Assembly (NCBI RefSeq): GCF_005774685.2
Contig: NZ_VBRA02000007.1
Span: 1-58,557, forward strand
Direction of reading: 5' to 3'
Source of the DNA: Texas Phoenix palm phytoplasma
Lineage (GTDB): Bacteria; Bacillota_I; Bacilli_A; Acholeplasmatales; Acholeplasmataceae
DNA length: 58,557 bases
This document shows, piece after piece, positions 1 through 8,799 of the stretch. Numbering within the stretch: the first letter of the stretch is position 1; each line of letters begins with the position of its first letter. A program made the translations under genes and the position numbers. The notes beneath the pieces are model-generated. The model was not told the DNA's origin and did not search any database. It saw only the letters and a program-made list of their open reading frames with translations.

Positions 1-1
1 A

Positions 2-220
2 GGAGGATTTGTTAGAGATTTTATTTTAAATTTGAAATTTTCTGATATTGATATAATAACTAATGCGAATATAAAAAAAATTAAAAAATTATTTAATTGT
101 TTTTATATAAACGAAAAATATGGTTCTTTCAAAATTTTATTTGAAAAAAATATATTTGAAATTAACATTTTTAGAAAAGAAGATGGTTATTTAGATTATA
201 GACATCCAACATCGGTAACA
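2..220 (+). CDS. cca: CCA-adding tRNA nucleotidyltransferase, internal fragment (5' exon)
   Basis: This is part of the head domain of a class II CCA-adding enzyme/poly(A) polymerase, which adds the CCA end to tRNAs. The frame is open from the window edge: GGFVRD is the nucleotide-binding motif, DIDIITNA holds the two metal-binding aspartates, and FRKEDGYLDYRHPTSVT is the motif before the usual SLxEDLxRRDFTINA stretch. The true start lies left of the window. The coding frame stops being cca-like at 220, where a group II intron copy begins (GGGCG at 221). The residues read beyond that (GREMMPNY) are intron, not protein. The rest of cca is not found after the intron or elsewhere in the window: splicing copy 1 would give only PSFAPKKY and a stop. 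The gene is therefore either broken or its other part lies outside the window. Confidence 0.88.
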
Positions 221-990
221 GGGCGTGAAATGATGCCTAATTATTAGTGATTTAACGTATCACGAACATAATGATAATGTGTTCCTTCATATTCTTGGCT
301 TTTGAAACGAAAGAATGAAAAGTTACAGCAAAGAATAAAAGCGGATTGAGGAGAAATTCATATCCAATAAGATTACGCTAGAAGAATGACTCACATGGAT
401 AACCTTTATCGAAAAAGGCTAAATGCAATAAACGGGGTAATGATGCTACTGAACAGAAATGAATTGTGACTGTTCATCAAAGTTATTTGAAAAAATAAAA
501 GTTACAATTTTCAAAATTATCAATGTTTTTAAAAAACATCATAGGTTAGTATTAACCTAACTTTGAACTTACCTTTACTTTATATATTATATAAATGAAC
601 TTACTCTTTCATGTTATATAGATGTAAGAATAAATTATAAAAAGGTCTGCATGCCTAAATGAGTCGCGTAAATAATTAGAGTAACTTCGATCTTCCTAAA
701 CTTCTCTTAGAGAAAAAAATTCTCTGAAAAAAAACACAGAATAGTCTGTGGAAGCAAGGAAAAAGCAGAATCATAGTAGTCGTGAGTAATACAAAGCTTC
801 TTTTGGAAGAAAGAAGTGGACTGACTCACCAAGGCAAAGGGTAATAACCTTTACAAGGCGAAAGAGGAAAAAGAAGTTTTGAGAAAAAACTTGTTTAACC
901 GCCGAATGCTTGGAAACTTGCTTGTTCGGTGGTGTGAGGGGCTTAGATTAATATCTAGTAAATAGAAAAACGGTCTAATTCTATCTCGAT
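221..990 (+). mobile_element. Group II intron, ORF-less, copy 1 (in cca)
   Basis: A 770-nt element starting GGGCG and ending CTATCTCGAT, boundaries defined by alignment with the copies at 54969-58557. Domain V is a 34-nt hairpin at 899-932: 9-bp lower helix (CCGCCGAAT with GTTCGGTGG), a 5-pair upper helix containing two U-U pairs, a GAAA loop and a 2-nt TT bulge. The CGC triad sits at 900-902. The stretch at about 772-870 (ATAGTAGTCGTGAGTAA, then AAGGCAAAGGGTAATAACC) resembles the conserved domain III region of bacterial group II introns such as Ll.LtrB. A hairpin at 451-475 with a 13-nt loop is the likely EBS1 arm, but pairing to the exon end GGTAACA is imperfect. No reverse transcriptase or maturase frame is present. 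The copy is nearly the same as the inverted copy at 54969-55744. Confidence 0.82.
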
Positions 991-1293
991 CCATCATTCG
1001 CTCCAAAAAAATATTAATTTTGTTTGACATTTTTTAATTATTTAAGTATACTAATTTTACATATTTATTAAAATTTTAATAATTTATATTGTTTTTTTAT
1101 TTAATTTTTTTTATTATCTTTAGGGAAAATTTTTATTTTTTATTAAATTTAATTTATACTTATATTTAAATTTATTTTATTTATAAATTAAATTTAATAA
1201 AAATTTTTAAAATAAAGAATTTATTTTATTTTATTAATAAAAAAAATAAGTAAATTTTAATAAACTATCAAATGTTAAGGTATATTATTTCAT
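991..1293. other. Intergenic region between intron copy 1 and rplM
   Basis: No gene is seen in these 303 bases. The first part reads PSFAPKKY-stop if joined to the cca exon, with no homology I recognise. The rest is nearly pure A/T and holds a consensus promoter at 1024-1052. What follows would be a leader of about 230 nt for rplM-rpsI; no convincing stable structure was seen in it. Confidence 0.6.
1024..1052 (+). promoter_or_regulatory. Consensus sigma-70-type promoter upstream of rplM
   Basis: TTGACA at 1024-1029 and TATACT at 1047-1052 with a 17-nt spacer. It is the best -35/-10 pair in the window and sits about 240 nt before rplM, which it most likely drives. Confidence 0.7.
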
Positions 1294-1818
1294 ATGAACA
1301 AAAAAGAATCAAAAATAATTTCATTAAAACAAAAAAGCAAAGAAAATAAAGAAAATAAAAAACAAAAAATAAATAATAATGATAAAAATAATAAAACTTT
1401 ATCAATAAATGAAAAAAAAATAATCCGTAGATGGTTTTTAGTTGATGCAGAAAATAAAATTTTAGGCAGACTTTCAACTAAAGTAGCTTCTGTTTTGAAA
1501 GGTAAAAGTAAAACTGATTTTACTCATAATATCGATAATGGAGATTATGTAACAATTATAAATGCTAGTAAAATTGTTTTAACAGGTAAAAAATGGAAAC
1601 AAAAAAAATATTATAGACATTCAGGTTTTCCAGGAGGACTTAAAAAAATAACAGCATTTGAATTAAAAAATAAATTCCCAAACAAAATAGTAGAAAGATC
1701 TATTTTTGGAATGTTACCTAAAACTAAATTAGGAGAAAAAATGCGTAAAAAATTATTTATTTACTCTGAAAAAAATCATAAACATGAATCTCAAAAGCCT
1801 ATAATTATAGAGGTATAA
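1294..1818 (+). CDS. rplM: Ribosomal protein L13
   Basis: Large-subunit ribosomal protein. The L13 core begins at about residue 44 (RRWFLVDAENKILGRLST) and runs to the C-terminus, with the usual YYRHSGFPGG and RSIFGMLPK segments. At 174 residues it is longer than the usual ~145 because of an N-terminal tail of about 40 residues made almost only of Lys, Asn, Glu, Ser and Gln. An internal Met that would remove the tail is not present, so the tail is probably real if ATG 1294 is used. rpsI follows after 4 nt, the standard L13-S9 pair. Confidence 0.95.
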   Translation: MNKKESKIISLKQKSKENKENKKQKINNNDKNNKTLSINEKKIIRRWFLVDAENKILGRLSTKVASVLKGKSKTDFTHNIDNGDYVTIINASKIVLTGKKWKQKKYYRHSGFPGGLKKITAFELKNKFPNKIVERSIFGMLPKTKLGEKMRKKLFIYSEKNHKHESQKPIIIEV

Positions 1819-1822
1819 AGAA

Positions 1823-2227
1823 ATGAAAATGGAAATCAATAAAAATCAATTTTTAGGCACAGGAAGAAGAAAAAGTTCAATAGCAAGGGTTATTTTAAAA
1901 TTAGGTTCTGGAAATATTACTATAAATAAAAGAAAATTTCAAGATTATATACCTTCGGAAGAAACTAGAACTGATACTATAAAACCTTTAAGATTAACTA
2001 AAAAAACAGATGAATATGATATTTTTGTAAATGTTTGTGGAGGTGGAATTACATCACAAGCAGGAGCTATTCGATTAGGAATTTCTAGATGTTTAATAAA
2101 AGCAAATCCAGATTTAAAAATTATTTTAAAAAAAGATAAATTATTAACTAGAGATTCTCGTTGTGTAGAACGTAAAAAATATGGTTTGAAAAAAGCTCGT
2201 CGTGCTCCACAATTTTCTAAACGTTAA
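1823..2227 (+). CDS. rpsI: Ribosomal protein S9
   Basis: Small-subunit ribosomal protein, 134 residues. It shows the family N-terminus (FLGTGRRKSSIARV), the middle GGGITSQAGAIRLGISR and the basic C-terminal tail ending RRAPQFSKR, which reaches the P-site tRNA. The start at 1823 is chosen because a GAGG Shine-Dalgarno (1810-1813) lies 9 nt upstream, overlapping the end of rplM; the next Met is two codons later. It is co-transcribed with rplM and followed by a strong terminator. Confidence 0.97.
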   Translation: MKMEINKNQFLGTGRRKSSIARVILKLGSGNITINKRKFQDYIPSEETRTDTIKPLRLTKKTDEYDIFVNVCGGGITSQAGAIRLGISRCLIKANPDLKIILKKDKLLTRDSRCVERKKYGLKKARRAPQFSKR

Positions 2228-2271
2228 TTTGTTATTATCATATTACATCATATTACTTTAAAACATTTTAG

Positions 2272-2326
2272 AGAACCTACATTCTTTTTTTAAAAAAATA
2301 TTAAAAAGATTGCAGGTTCTTTTTTA
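2272..2326 (+). terminator. Rho-independent terminator after rplM-rpsI
   Basis: AGAACCT (2272-2278) pairs with AGGTTCT (2314-2320), extended by an inner A/T stem, and is followed by TTTTTT. It closes the rplM-rpsI unit and isolates gltX. Confidence 0.85.
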
Positions 2327-2402
2327 TTTTTTTCAGCAAAAAAATATTTTTTTATTTTAATGTAAACATTTAATAAAATAAAATAAACTAAAAGAGGTAT
2401 TT

Positions 2403-3758
2403 ATGAATAAAATAAGAGTTCGTTATGCTCCAAGTCCTACTGGTTTTTTACATATAGGTAACGCGAGGACTGCTTTATTTAATTTTTTATTTGCTTGCCA
2501 TTTTAAAGGCAATTTTATTATTAGAATAGAAGATACAGATTTAAAAAGAAATGTTGATAAAAGCGAACAAACACAATTACAACAATTAAAATGGTTAGGT
2601 TTAAAATGGTCAGAAGGACCTGATATTGGTGGTAATTTTGGACCTTATAGGCAATCCGAAAGAACAGAAATTTATCAAAAATATGCAAATTTTTTAATAG
2701 AAAAAAAATTAGCTTATAAAGAATATAAAGATCAAACACAAAAAAATAATTTTGTTATTCGTTTTAAAGTTCCTTCAAATACTAAATATGAATTTAATGA
2801 TTTAATAAGAGGAAAATTATCTTTCCAGAGTAAAGATATAGAAGATTGGATCATAATTAAAGAAAATGGTTTCCCTACTTATAATTTTGCTGTAACAATA
2901 GATGATCACTTAATGGGTATTTCTCATGTTTTAAGAGGAGAAGAACATATAACTAATACTCCTAAACAAATAATGTTATACAAGTCTTTTGAATGGGATA
3001 TACCTTTATTTGCGCATTTATCAATAATTTTAAATAAAAATAAAAAAAAATTAAGCAAAAGAGATAACAATGAAATGCAATTTATAGAAAAATATATTAG
3101 TTATGGTTATTTACCAGAAGCTGTATTTAACTATTTATGTCTTTTAGGTTTTTCTCCTTCTAATGATAAAACTATTCTATCAAAACAAGAATTAATCGAT
3201 TTATTTAATATAAAAAAATTAATTAAATCTCCTGCTATATTTGATAATGAAAAATTAAATTTTATTAATTCACAATATTTAAAAAAAATGGATTCACAAC
3301 AATTAGTAGAACAAACTCAATATTTTTTTAATAAAAATAAAATAAATAAAAACAAAGAATGGATAACAAATTTTATTTATTTATTTAAAAATAGATTAAA
3401 TAATATTCAAGAAACTATAACTTTATATAATGATTTTTTTTCAAAACAAGAAAAATTAATTTTAAATTTAAATTCAGAAGAATTATCTTTTTTAAAAGAA
3501 AAAAATACTTTATATAATATAAAAGAATTATACAATATGATATTAAAAATAAAATCATTAGATGATTCTTCAATAGAAAAATTAATAAAAGAATTTAGCG
3601 AAAAAACAAAATTAAAAGGTAAAAATTTATTTCAAACTATCAGAATTTCTTGTTCAGGTAAAACACATGGTCCTGATTTATATATTTTTTTAAAACTATT
3701 AGGAAAAAGCCAAATAATTAAAAATATAGAAAAAATAATAAAATTAATAGAATTATAA
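2403..3758 (+). CDS. gltX: Glutamyl-tRNA synthetase
   Basis: Class I aminoacyl-tRNA synthetase that charges tRNA-Glu, and in organisms lacking GlnRS also tRNA-Gln. The Rossmann signature is at the N-terminus (RYAPSPTGFLHIGNARTALFN, HIGH variant HIGN) and the second signature KLSKRD is near residue 220. RGEEHITNTPKQ and the anticodon-binding C-terminal half follow. At 451 residues it is slightly short for the family. A GAGG-type ribosome site lies just before ATG 2403. No GatCAB genes are in the window, so the misacylation route cannot be judged here. Confidence 0.95.
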   Translation: MNKIRVRYAPSPTGFLHIGNARTALFNFLFACHFKGNFIIRIEDTDLKRNVDKSEQTQLQQLKWLGLKWSEGPDIGGNFGPYRQSERTEIYQKYANFLIEKKLAYKEYKDQTQKNNFVIRFKVPSNTKYEFNDLIRGKLSFQSKDIEDWIIIKENGFPTYNFAVTIDDHLMGISHVLRGEEHITNTPKQIMLYKSFEWDIPLFAHLSIILNKNKKKLSKRDNNEMQFIEKYISYGYLPEAVFNYLCLLGFSPSNDKTILSKQELIDLFNIKKLIKSPAIFDNEKLNFINSQYLKKMDSQQLVEQTQYFFNKNKINKNKEWITNFIYLFKNRLNNIQETITLYNDFFSKQEKLILNLNSEELSFLKEKNTLYNIKELYNMILKIKSLDDSSIEKLIKEFSEKTKLKGKNLFQTIRISCSGKTHGPDLYIFLKLLGKSQIIKNIEKIIKLIEL

Positions 3759-3890
3759 ATAATAAAATAATTTTTTAATTTTTATAATTAATTGTATAAA
3801 AAAATTGTATTTTATATTAAAATATAATTATATAGAATATTTTTTTTGAAAAAATATATCTTTAAAAAAGAATTGAGTTTATTTTATGTT

Positions 3891-5216
3891 ATGTTAAAAA
3901 TTTATAACTCTTTAACAAAGAAAAAAGAATATTTATTAACTTCAAATAAATCTAAACTAAATGTTTACCTATGTGGACCCACAGTATATAGTCATTTACA
4001 CATAGGAAATATAAGATCTTTGATTTTTTTCAGTATGATGAAAAGATATTTGAAACTAATAGAAATTGAAACATATTTAGCAGTAAATATTACTGATATT
4101 GATGATAAAATTATTGAAATCGCAAAGAAAAAAAATAAATCTGAAAAAGAAATATCTTCAAAATATACTTTAGCTTTTTTAAAATTATTAAAAAAATTAG
4201 AAATAAAAAATATAAATGAAATTCCAATGGTAACAAATTATATTGAAAAAATTGTATCATTCATTGATATTTTAATTAAAAAAAAATACGCTTATACAAC
4301 TGATAAAGGAATATATTTCAGAATTAATAAAATAAAAAACTATGGTATTCTAAGTGGACAAAATCTAAAAAAATTAAAAATAAATCAAAGAAAAAAAATT
4401 AATAATTTTCAAGAAAAAGAAAATTATAAAGATTTTATTTTATGGAAAAAAACAGATATAGGAATTAAATTTCCAAGCCCTTGGTTCATGGGAAGACCAG
4501 GTTGGCATACCGAATGCGTTGTAATGATAAAAGAAATTTTCAAAAATAACACTATAGATATACATGGGGGTGGAATTGATTTAAAATTTCCACATCACGA
4601 AAATGAACAAGCTCAATTTTTGGCTAGCGAAAATAAACCTTTAGCTAATTTTTTTATACATGTAGGACACGTAGAGTATGAAAACAAAAAAATGAGTAAA
4701 TCTACAGGAAATATAATCTTAGTTAAAGATTTATTAAAAAAATTTGAAACAAACGTTTTAAAATTATTTTTTTTAAAATATCATTACTTACAACCAATAA
4801 ATTTTAATGAACAATTAATCGAAAAAACGCAAAAAGAATATTCAAACTTATTAAAAATTTTAAACAAAAATAATTTTCAATTAAATTTAAATAAAATTAA
4901 TGATTTTAAAATAATTCCTGATTATATTAATAAATTTCATGAAATTATGAAAAATGACTTTAATACTCCTAATTTAATAACTATAATAGAAGAAATTATA
5001 AAAGAATTAAACAAAAACAAGAATTTAAATATTTTAGCACAATTACAAAATACATTAATTTTTTTATTAAAAAATATAAATATAAAAATTATTTTAAAAA
5101 AAATAGATCCGCAAGATGAAAAATTATACAATTTATGGGAAAAAAATAAAAAAAATAAAAATTTTAAAGAAGCAGATTCTATTAGACAAATTTTATTAAA
5201 AAAAGAAATTATTTAA
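3891..5216 (+). CDS. cysS: Cysteinyl-tRNA synthetase
   Basis: Class I synthetase charging tRNA-Cys. It carries the zinc-site and HIGH region CGPTVYSHLHIGN, the HGGGIDLKFPHHENE motif with zinc ligands, and KMSKSTGN. The frame extends upstream to a TTG at 3846, but that would add 15 residues not typical of CysS. ATG 3891 (MLKIYNSLTKKKEYL) matches the normal N-terminus and is preferred, giving 441 residues. The C-terminal anticodon domain ends in the usual R-x-L motif (EADSIRQILLKKEI). Confidence 0.94.
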   Translation: MLKIYNSLTKKKEYLLTSNKSKLNVYLCGPTVYSHLHIGNIRSLIFFSMMKRYLKLIEIETYLAVNITDIDDKIIEIAKKKNKSEKEISSKYTLAFLKLLKKLEIKNINEIPMVTNYIEKIVSFIDILIKKKYAYTTDKGIYFRINKIKNYGILSGQNLKKLKINQRKKINNFQEKENYKDFILWKKTDIGIKFPSPWFMGRPGWHTECVVMIKEIFKNNTIDIHGGGIDLKFPHHENEQAQFLASENKPLANFFIHVGHVEYENKKMSKSTGNIILVKDLLKKFETNVLKLFFLKYHYLQPINFNEQLIEKTQKEYSNLLKILNKNNFQLNLNKINDFKIIPDYINKFHEIMKNDFNTPNLITIIEEIIKELNKNKNLNILAQLQNTLIFLLKNINIKIILKKIDPQDEKLYNLWEKNKKNKNFKEADSIRQILLKKEII

Positions 5217-5247
5217 ATTAGAAAAGTATGGTATATTCAATATTGTT

Positions 5248-7641
5248 ATGATAAAAAATATAATAAAAAAAAAAGAAAAATCAAATATTAAAAAAGAAAT
5301 TTGGTCAAATTTTGAAGGCTTATCAGAAGAAATTGTAAAAAAGAAAATAAAAGAAAAAAAAAACAATAAAAATATAATAGATAATAATAAAACTATAAAA
5401 GATATTATATTTAGTAATGTATTTACTTTTTTTAATTTATTATTATTTTTCATGACAATTATAATCTTAAATACTCATCATTATGAACAATTATTTTTTT
5501 TATTTATAAATGCTTTAAACCTAATCATAAACATTACTCAAGAAATAAAAGCAAAAATTACTTTAGATAAAATTTCTTTAATAACACATACTAATTCTAA
5601 AGTAATTAGAGAAAAAAAATTAATTTCTATTTCTTCGGAAAATATAATTAAAAACGATATTATCTTTTTAGACAATAATGAACAAATTATAGTTGATGCT
5701 AAGATTTTAAAAGGATTTTTAACAGTAGATGAATCGCTTTTAACAGGAGAATCCAAACCCATAATTAAAAAAAAAGGTGACTTTTTATATTCTGGAAGTT
5801 ATGTAATAGATGGACAAGCTTGTGCACAAGTAAAAGCTGTAGCAAAAAATATGTATATTTCTAAATTATCTAAAACAGCAAAAAAATATAAAAAAATTAA
5901 AACGCCTTTAACTCAAAATTTTTCTTTTTTAGTTTTATTTATAACTTTTTTATTAGTTCCTATCGCTTTATTATTGTCTTTTTCATTCAAAAAAATTTCA
6001 AATGATAATTTTATTTTAAGTCTATGCGGTTTCATGTTAGGAACAATGCCTTCAGGACTTTTTCTTTTAACTAATGTGACTTTAGCTATAGGTTTTGTAA
6101 AATTAGCGAAAAAAAAAGCATATATTAAAGATCTTTTTGGAATAGAAATGTTAGCGCAAATAGATATTTTATGTTTAGACAAAACTGGAACTATTACAGA
6201 TGGAAAAATGGAAGTAAAAGAAATTTTAAATTATCCAAATTACCCTATGAATAAACAATTATTATCTGATATTATAAATTCATTTAGTAATAATAATGCT
6301 ACTCAAAACGCCTTAAAAGAAAAATTTTACATTAAAGAAAAAAATATTAAAAATAATAATAAAATTATAAAAGTGCAAAATTTTTCTAGTTTATTAAAAT
6401 ACAGTATGGTAGAATTTGATAAATTAGGTACTTTTGTCTTAGGTGCCCCTGATTTTATACTGAAAAAAAATTTTTATATTATTGAAAATGATGTAAATAA
6501 TAAAACAAAAAAAGGATTTAGAGTTTTATTACTAGCACAAACAGATGAAAAAATAAATAAAATTAACAAAAATACTAATTATAAATTAATTTCTTTAATA
6601 ATGTTAGAAGATGTAATTAAAAAAGATGCTCCTCAAACTATTAAATTTTTTAAACAAAATAATATAAAAATAAAAATTATTTCAGGCGATAATCCAGAAA
6701 CTATCAACTTTATATTAAATCGAATAGGAATAAATGATTCCAAACAAAAAGTAATAAACTTAGCTAATTTATCAGAAGAAGAAATAAAGAAAATATCTAT
6801 TAAAAATGATTTTTTTGGAAGAGCTACACCAGAACAAAAAAAAATAATAATTAATGAAATTAAAAAAAATAATCACAAAGTTGCTATGATAGGTGATGGT
6901 ATTAATGATATTTTAGCTTTTAAAGAATCAGATTTATCGATAGCTATGGCTTCAGGAAATAAAACAGTTCAAAATGTTGCTAATTTGATATTAATAGATT
7001 CTAAATTCCATTCTTTAACTAAAGTAATAACAGAAGGAAAAAGAGTAATTAATAATTTAACAAAACTTTCCGTTTTATTTTTAGTTAAAACTATTTCTTC
7101 TTTTGTTTTAGCATCAATAACAATTATAAATAATACATTTTCAAAAATAATATTAACATATCCATTTAACCCTTTACAAATGAATTTAATAGATACTTTT
7201 TTTATTGGAATACCTTCATTTTTTTTAGCTTTAGAACCTAGTGAAAAAAAAATAAAAACCAATTTTCTAAAAATTATTTTTAAAAATTCACTACCTTTCG
7301 CAATTATGATAGGATTTAATTATTTTTATTTATTAAATTTTATTTTTGAAAAAAATTTTATACAAGAACAAATATCAATTATATTACACTTTATAACTGC
7401 TATTATTTTTCTATTTCTTTTGATAAAGAGCTCTATGCCTTTAAAAAAATTTAAATTATTTTTGATAATTTTAATGTTATTAGGGTTTGTAATTTTTGAT
7501 TATTTTTTATTATTAAATAAAACTGATTTAGTTTCTTTAAAGCAAAATTTAATTCAAAATTATTCTTCATATATAAAAATTTCCATAATAAATATTATTT
7601 TTTTATTTTTTGTAACAAAAAAATTCAATATAAAAAAATAA
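5248..7641 (+). CDS. P-type cation-transporting ATPase, CtpE-like
   Basis: Integral membrane ion pump of 797 residues. Visible elements are the actuator motif TGES (166-169), the phosphorylation site DKTGT (Asp 311), GRATPEQK and the hinge GDGIND (549-554). There are two N-terminal hydrophobic segments, a pair before the catalytic loop and about six after it. The fourth membrane helix has PSGL (268-271) instead of the PEGL of Ca/Na/K pumps. That is the mark of the CtpE-like group, a member of which imports Ca2+ in mycobacteria. The substrate here is therefore unproven; calcium is a reasonable guess. The gene stands alone between cysS and rlmB. Confidence 0.85.
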   Translation: MIKNIIKKKEKSNIKKEIWSNFEGLSEEIVKKKIKEKKNNKNIIDNNKTIKDIIFSNVFTFFNLLLFFMTIIILNTHHYEQLFFLFINALNLIINITQEIKAKITLDKISLITHTNSKVIREKKLISISSENIIKNDIIFLDNNEQIIVDAKILKGFLTVDESLLTGESKPIIKKKGDFLYSGSYVIDGQACAQVKAVAKNMYISKLSKTAKKYKKIKTPLTQNFSFLVLFITFLLVPIALLLSFSFKKISNDNFILSLCGFMLGTMPSGLFLLTNVTLAIGFVKLAKKKAYIKDLFGIEMLAQIDILCLDKTGTITDGKMEVKEILNYPNYPMNKQLLSDIINSFSNNNATQNALKEKFYIKEKNIKNNNKIIKVQNFSSLLKYSMVEFDKLGTFVLGAPDFILKKNFYIIENDVNNKTKKGFRVLLLAQTDEKINKINKNTNYKLISLIMLEDVIKKDAPQTIKFFKQNNIKIKIISGDNPETINFILNRIGINDSKQKVINLANLSEEEIKKISIKNDFFGRATPEQKKIIINEIKKNNHKVAMIGDGINDILAFKESDLSIAMASGNKTVQNVANLILIDSKFHSLTKVITEGKRVINNLTKLSVLFLVKTISSFVLASITIINNTFSKIILTYPFNPLQMNLIDTFFIGIPSFFLALEPSEKKIKTNFLKIIFKNSLPFAIMIGFNYFYLLNFIFEKNFIQEQISIILHFITAIIFLFLLIKSSMPLKKFKLFLIILMLLGFVIFDYFLLLNKTDLVSLKQNLIQNYSSYIKISIINIIFLFFVTKKFNIKK

Positions 7642-7734
7642 ATTTTAAACAAAAATTATTGTATATATTGTTATGCGAATAATACTTTTAAAATAAAAAT
7701 ATAAAAATAAATATACAAAATATAAAAATTATAT

Positions 7735-7740
7735 TATAAT
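7735..7740 (+). promoter_or_regulatory. Possible -10 element just before rlmB
   Basis: TATAAT ends only 7 nt before the rlmB ATG, and there is no clear Shine-Dalgarno. If used, the transcript would be almost leaderless. The -35 side is not recognisable, so this is tentative. Confidence 0.3.
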
Positions 7741-7747
7741 GTAATTA

Positions 7748-8443
7748 ATGATAATTTATGGAAAAAATATAATTAAAGAAGCAATAAAATCAAAAAGATT
7801 AATATATAATTTATTTATAGATGAAAAAATAAAAGATTTAAAATTTTTAAATTTTTTAAAAAAAAATAATATCAAATTTAAATTATTAAATAAACATCAA
7901 TTAAATGAAAAAGTTAAAAATAATTCTCATCAAGGAGTTGTAGCAGAAGTTGAAGATTATTGTTATAAAAACTTAAAAAATTCATTGAATTATAATAAAA
8001 TACAAAAATTTTTAATTTTAGATTCAATTCATGATCCTCAAAATTTCGGAGCTATTTTAAGAACTATCGAAGCAACAGACTTTAATGGAGTAATTATAGG
8101 AAAAAAAAATCAGGTTTTATTAAATGGAACAGTAGCGAAATCAGCGAGCGGAGCATTAGAATATGTAAATATTTTTCTAGTAAATAATTTATATACGACA
8201 ATTTTAGAATTAAAAAAAAATCAATTTGTTATAATAGGTTCTGATTCTGATGCTAATATTGAATTAAATAAAATACCTTTAAATCGTTCTATAGCTATTA
8301 TTTTAGGTAATGAAGGAAAAGGAATGCGTTATTTATTAAAAAAAAGTTGTGATTTTTTAATTAAAATACCTATGAAAGGTAAAATAAATTCTTTAAATGT
8401 AAGTGTTGCAGCTGCTATAATATTGTATTCAACGCAAAAATAA
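7748..8443 (+). CDS. rlmB: TrmH-family rRNA 2'-O-methyltransferase (RlmB-like)
   Basis: SpoU/TrmH SPOUT methyltransferase of 231 residues, expected to methylate the ribose of a guanosine in 23S rRNA using S-adenosylmethionine. The N-terminal ~75 residues are the L30e-like substrate-binding domain (starts IIYGKNIIKEAI). The C-terminal knot has motif 1 (DPQNFGAILRT), motif 2 (LGNEGKGM) and motif 3 (IPMKGKINSLNVSVAAAI). The position upstream of rpmG-secE-nusG is as in many Firmicutes. Confidence 0.9.
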   Translation: MIIYGKNIIKEAIKSKRLIYNLFIDEKIKDLKFLNFLKKNNIKFKLLNKHQLNEKVKNNSHQGVVAEVEDYCYKNLKNSLNYNKIQKFLILDSIHDPQNFGAILRTIEATDFNGVIIGKKNQVLLNGTVAKSASGALEYVNIFLVNNLYTTILELKKNQFVIIGSDSDANIELNKIPLNRSIAIILGNEGKGMRYLLKKSCDFLIKIPMKGKINSLNVSVAAAIILYSTQK

Positions 8444-8629
8444 AAAATAATTTTAATTTATTTTTCATTAAATTAATGTTAAAATAAGGGTAATATAATG
8501 TTTTTATAATTATTAATATTATTATTTTATTAAAAAAATAATTTTTTTTTATAAAATTTAATTATTTTTTTTCTTTTTTTAATTGCAATTAATTATAAAG
8601 ATTATAAAAAAGGAAAATTTTTATTAAAT

Positions 8630-8776
8630 ATGAAAAAGAAAAAAAATATTCTAATATGTAGTTGTTGTTTGAATCGTAATTATAAAATTAAAATTCATAA
8701 CAGCAATAATCGTTTAATTTTAAAAAAATTTTGCCCTAAATGTAAAAAACATATTTTACATGAAGAAACAAAATAA
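8630..8776 (+). CDS. rpmG: Ribosomal protein L33
   Basis: A 48-residue protein with two Cys pairs, CSCC (residues 10-13) and CPKC (36-39), typical of the zinc-binding form of L33. It lies directly before secE-nusG, the conserved rpmG-secE-nusG order. ATG 8630 follows an AAGGA site about 15 nt upstream, a little far. Confidence 0.9.
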   Translation: MKKKKNILICSCCLNRNYKIKIHNSNNRLILKKFCPKCKKHILHEETK

Positions 8777-8799
8777 CAAATAAAATATAAGGAGTTTTT

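Noticed and set aside
465-471. EBS1 for intron copy 1 (TGTGACT)
   Set aside because: Pairs 6 of 7 with the exon end GGTAACA but two of its bases belong to the hairpin stem, so it is not claimed as a feature.
1268-1477. Hydrophobic minus-strand frame opposite rplM
   Set aside because: Shadow of the Lys/Asn-rich L13 tail; poly-A codons read as Phe/Leu/Tyr on the other strand.
3846-3890. TTG-started N-terminal extension of cysS
   Set aside because: The extra 15 residues are not family-like and the in-frame ATG at 3891 gives the normal CysS start.
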